From the NCBI GenBank assembly GCA_003167055.1, contig PMUE01000257.1, forward strand, positions 1-8,978: 8,978 nucleotides of DNA. The letters run 5' to 3'. The notes under the pieces were generated by a model. It had not been told where the DNA came from, made no database searches, and was given only the letters and a program-made list of their open reading frames with translations. A program made the position numbers and the translations under genes. Below are positions 7,131 through 8,978 of this stretch, in pieces (the stretch's first letter is position 1; each line of letters begins with the position of its first letter). The DNA comes from Vulcanimicrobiota bacterium (lineage in GTDB: Bacteria; Vulcanimicrobiota; Vulcanimicrobiia; Vulcanimicrobiales; Vulcanimicrobiaceae).

Positions 7131-7718
7131 ATGCCACGACGGCCTGCGAAGGAAGCCCCGAAAACCAAAGCGCCCGCGCTGCCCGATGTCGGCACGATTC
7201 TCAAGCGACTGCGCGATCGTAACGGTGTCACCGTGCGCGATTTGGCGAAGGCCAGCGGCCTCTCCGCGTCGTTCATTCGTGCGGTCGAACGCGGCGATTC
7301 CGACATTTCGCTTGGGCGTCTAGCGAGGCTCGCGCAGTTCTTCGAATACGATCTAGGCTCGTTTCTCGGCTACTCGGCCCAGCTCTCGCGGCCCAACTTC
7401 GTAACCGCGCAGACGCGCAAGAAGGTCCCCCGCGGCCGCGGTATCGACTACGAAGCGCTGCATCTTCCCGGCATCGACTTGGACTTCATCATGGTCAAGC
7501 TCGAGCCGCATTCCAAATTCAGAAATGAAATGACGCACGAGGGCATCGACGTCGTCTACGCCGTCGAAGGCAGCATCGTGCTGGTCGTTGACGGCGTCGA
7601 CTACCCGATGGAGACCGGCGATTGCTGCGCGTTCTCCGCGGCGTACCCGCATCTCTTGCGTAATGATTCCGGCCGGCGCGCGACCGCCGTGTCCATCACG
7701 ACCGGCCGGATGTACTAA
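7131..7718 (+). CDS. XRE-family transcriptional regulator with C-terminal cupin domain
   Basis: A 195-residue DNA-binding protein. ATG 7131 lies one nucleotide after the M81 stop, with GGAG at 7120-7123 seven nt ahead; an in-frame upstream start at 7065 would lie inside the M81 gene and adds an unconserved-looking tail. Residues 1-18 are a basic, Pro/Ala-rich leader. The helix-turn-helix covers about 20-78 (VTVRDLAKASGLSASFIRAVERG is the recognisable core; then SLGRLARLAQFF). A cupin barrel occupies about 105-190, with H136, E137 and D140 in the first motif, the V-E-G-S strand and V-D-G turn, M-E-T-G-D (160-164) and P-H (173-174). Regulators of this design sense a small molecule through the cupin and often control neighbouring catabolic genes and themselves. 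The dyad upstream of the serine hydrolase is a candidate site. Its stop overlaps the stop of the convergent hydrolase by 4 nt. Confidence 0.92.
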   Translation: MPRRPAKEAPKTKAPALPDVGTILKRLRDRNGVTVRDLAKASGLSASFIRAVERGDSDISLGRLARLAQFFEYDLGSFLGYSAQLSRPNFVTAQTRKKVPRGRGIDYEALHLPGIDLDFIMVKLEPHSKFRNEMTHEGIDVVYAVEGSIVLVVDGVDYPMETGDCCAFSAAYPHLLRNDSGRRATAVSITTGRMY

Positions 7719-8650
7719 CGCGCCTCGAACACTACGGTGTTCACCGCATCGATCACGACGTCGGGACGATCGAATTGAATGTAGTGGTCACTGCGCACAA
7801 GCAGGTAACGCCCGCGCGTCGAGAGCGCGGCGATGCGCATGTGGGCGCGGCGCCACACGGGTTCGAACTGTAGCAGCGATGCGCGTAACGCCGGCGGCAT
7901 TTGGTCTTCACCGTGCGTGGTGGCGGTGAGCACGACCAGCGGCAGATCGCCGAGCGACCCCGTCCGCGTTCGAACTTCGCGCTGGCTCTCCGTCAAGTTC
8001 TGCATCTCCGAGACGACGGCGCCGTACGGTGCGGGCTTGCGCGCTTGAGTTTTGACCGCTGCAACGAGCGCGGGCGTCACGCCGTTGTTCGGCTGCGAGC
8101 TGATGCCCCACAGCAGGTTGAAGCAATCCGGGCGGGGCGCGCGTGCGCACTTTTCCACCGCGGCGACTTGATCATCCATTAACGATTGCACCGCCGGCGG
8201 AATCGCGACGTCGGCCGCAGTACCGTCAACGAGCACGAGACCGGCCACGTCGTGGCGATACAGCTCGGTGAACGCCTGCACATCGAGTCCGCCGAACGAA
8301 TGTCCGACGAGCACGTAGGGTGCGGGCAGGTTCGCCGCGTGTAGAAGGTCGTGCAACTCGCGCGCGATCGCAAAGGACGTGCGCGGCGAAGACGCCGGGT
8401 CACTAAAGCCGTAGCCCGCGCGATCGTAGGCGCAGACGGTGGTGCGCGACGCGAGCCGTTGCTGAATCGGCATCCACGCCGGCGACCAATCGCCGACGCC
8501 GGCATCGAGCACGACGACGGGACGTCCCGACCCTTGGCAGACGAGGTTCAAGCGATGCCCGTCAACGCTGATGCGCCGGCCAGGCACCGCGTAGGCGTTC
8601 GCCGCCGGCGATGCCGTCGCGATCGCGGCGGCCAGCAGAAGGTGGAGCAA
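7715..8650 (-). CDS. Exported alpha/beta-fold hydrolase
   Basis: A 311-residue protein from TTG at 8650-8648. Residues 1-19 form a short hydrophobic leader (LLLAAAIATA, A-N-A before Tyr20) that fits a signal peptide, although it lacks a basic N-terminal residue. The fold's landmarks are VVVLDAGVGDW (45-55, oxyanion loop region), VCAYDRAGYGFSDP (72-85), the nucleophile elbow G-H-S-F-G-G (116-121, Ser118), VLVDG (139-143) and the late S-D-H-Y (287-290, catalytic His289). The acid is probably D142 or D249. The gene starts 6 nt after the stop of the upstream membrane gene, in the same reading frame, with no visible ribosome site, so it may rely on reinitiation. The first in-frame ATG lies at residue 60, after the beginning of the fold. 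Substrate unknown: esterase, lipase or amidase are all possible. Confidence 0.88.
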   Translation of the reverse strand: MLHLLLAAAIATASPAANAYAVPGRRISVDGHRLNLVCQGSGRPVVVLDAGVGDWSPAWMPIQQRLASRTTVCAYDRAGYGFSDPASSPRTSFAIARELHDLLHAANLPAPYVLVGHSFGGLDVQAFTELYRHDVAGLVLVDGTAADVAIPPAVQSLMDDQVAAVEKCARAPRPDCFNLLWGISSQPNNGVTPALVAAVKTQARKPAPYGAVVSEMQNLTESQREVRTRTGSLGDLPLVVLTATTHGEDQMPPALRASLLQFEPVWRRAHMRIAALSTRGRYLLVRSDHYIQFDRPDVVIDAVNTVVFEAR

Positions 8651-8656
8651 CGGTGG

Positions 8657-8974
8657 CTAGAAGTTCGTCACGAAGTTTACGAGCTGCAGATGGATGAACA
8701 GCCAGATGCCGTAGAGCCCCGCGAGCGCCACGATGATCTCACCGAGGCGAACGAGCCAGCCGCCCGGTCCGCGCGTGACGCGAATCGCCGCCTCGGCAAT
8801 CATCGCGAGCCCTCCGATGACCGCGATCACGCCGATCACGTAGAGCACCAGAAGATTACCCGGAAGCGACGGCGAGAGAATCGCGGCCTCGTTCGAGAGC
8901 AGCATCGGCCAGCCGATGAGCGCGACGAGGAAGGCCACGGCGCCGATCCGCGCGATTGCGTGAATGATGTTCAC
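8657..8974 (-). CDS. Small three-helix membrane protein, possibly the C-terminal part of a longer protein cut by the window edge
   Basis: 105 residues from a GTG at 8974-8972; only four bases precede it, so the true start may lie outside the window. Three hydrophobic helices can be seen, about 6-26, 41-63 and 77-99, with an R-V-T-R-G-P-G-G-W-L-V-R basic loop between the second and third. I recognise no family. Membrane tails of this kind end some membrane-anchored serine hydrolases, so this could be the tail of such a gene, or a free-standing DUF-type protein. It lies just upstream of the alpha/beta hydrolase in what looks like one transcript. Confidence 0.6.
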   Translation of the reverse strand: MNIIHAIARIGAVAFLVALIGWPMLLSNEAAILSPSLPGNLLVLYVIGVIAVIGGLAMIAEAAIRVTRGPGGWLVRLGEIIVALAGLYGIWLFIHLQLVNFVTNF

Positions 8975-8978
8975 GTTC

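Larger units (their letters stand above)
5347..8626. repeat. Five copies of the octamer GCGATCGC, all in the right half
   Basis: Exact GCGATCGC palindromes occur at 5347-5354, 5873-5880, 6050-6057, 8364-8371 and 8619-8626, inside three genes on both strands. I found none left of 5347. This is the sequence known as HIP1 in cyanobacteria; nothing else here points to a cyanobacterium. Confidence 0.75.

Overview
The window is a gene-dense stretch of bacterial DNA carrying seven protein-coding genes and no RNA genes, CRISPR arrays or recognisable insertion sequences. Genes are tightly packed, starts are a mix of ATG, GTG and TTG, and Shine-Dalgarno sites of the GGAG type are present. The right half is G+C-rich (sampled 60-base lines run about 65-78%). 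The left 4.4 kb is more moderate (sampled lines about 48-60%). No marker gene fixes the taxonomy. The mix of exported serine hydrolases, tandem retropepsin-like proteases and an M81 peptidase in high-GC DNA would fit an uncultured soil lineage such as Eremiobacterota/WPS-2, Acidobacteriota or a proteobacterium; this is a weak guess.

Left module (2-4457, + strand): a very large, almost base-free repetitive protein is open at the left edge of the window. Its centre is about 56 copies of an octapeptide with consensus L-[S/T]-x-x-Q-[I/V/L]-x-[A/S]. The next gene overlaps its 3' end by 41 nt and encodes a secreted protein with two retropepsin-like lobes (DTG and DSG). The overlap suggests co-translation. 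Whether the protease matures or trims the repeat protein is unknown, but this pair is the most interesting candidate system here.

Spacer (4458-4554): about 97 nt with a perfect 6-bp dyad centred on a TATATT element, a 20-bp-spaced direct repeat, and an orphan perfect Shine-Dalgarno followed by ATG-TAG. It probably holds the promoter and operator of the next operon.

Middle module (4555-7718, + strand): an exported serine hydrolase of the beta-lactamase/S12 class, an M81 (MlrC-like) metallopeptidase overlapping it by 11 nt, and an XRE-cupin regulator one nucleotide further on. The enzyme pair recalls MlrB and MlrC of microcystin breakdown, so a small peptide or amide catabolic operon with its own regulator is a reasonable reading.

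Right module (7715-8978, - strand): an exported alpha/beta hydrolase, convergent with and overlapping the XRE-cupin stop codon by 4 nt, preceded by a three-helix membrane protein (or the C-terminal membrane part of a longer protein cut by the window edge). The two lie in the same reading frame, separated by a TAG and two codons.
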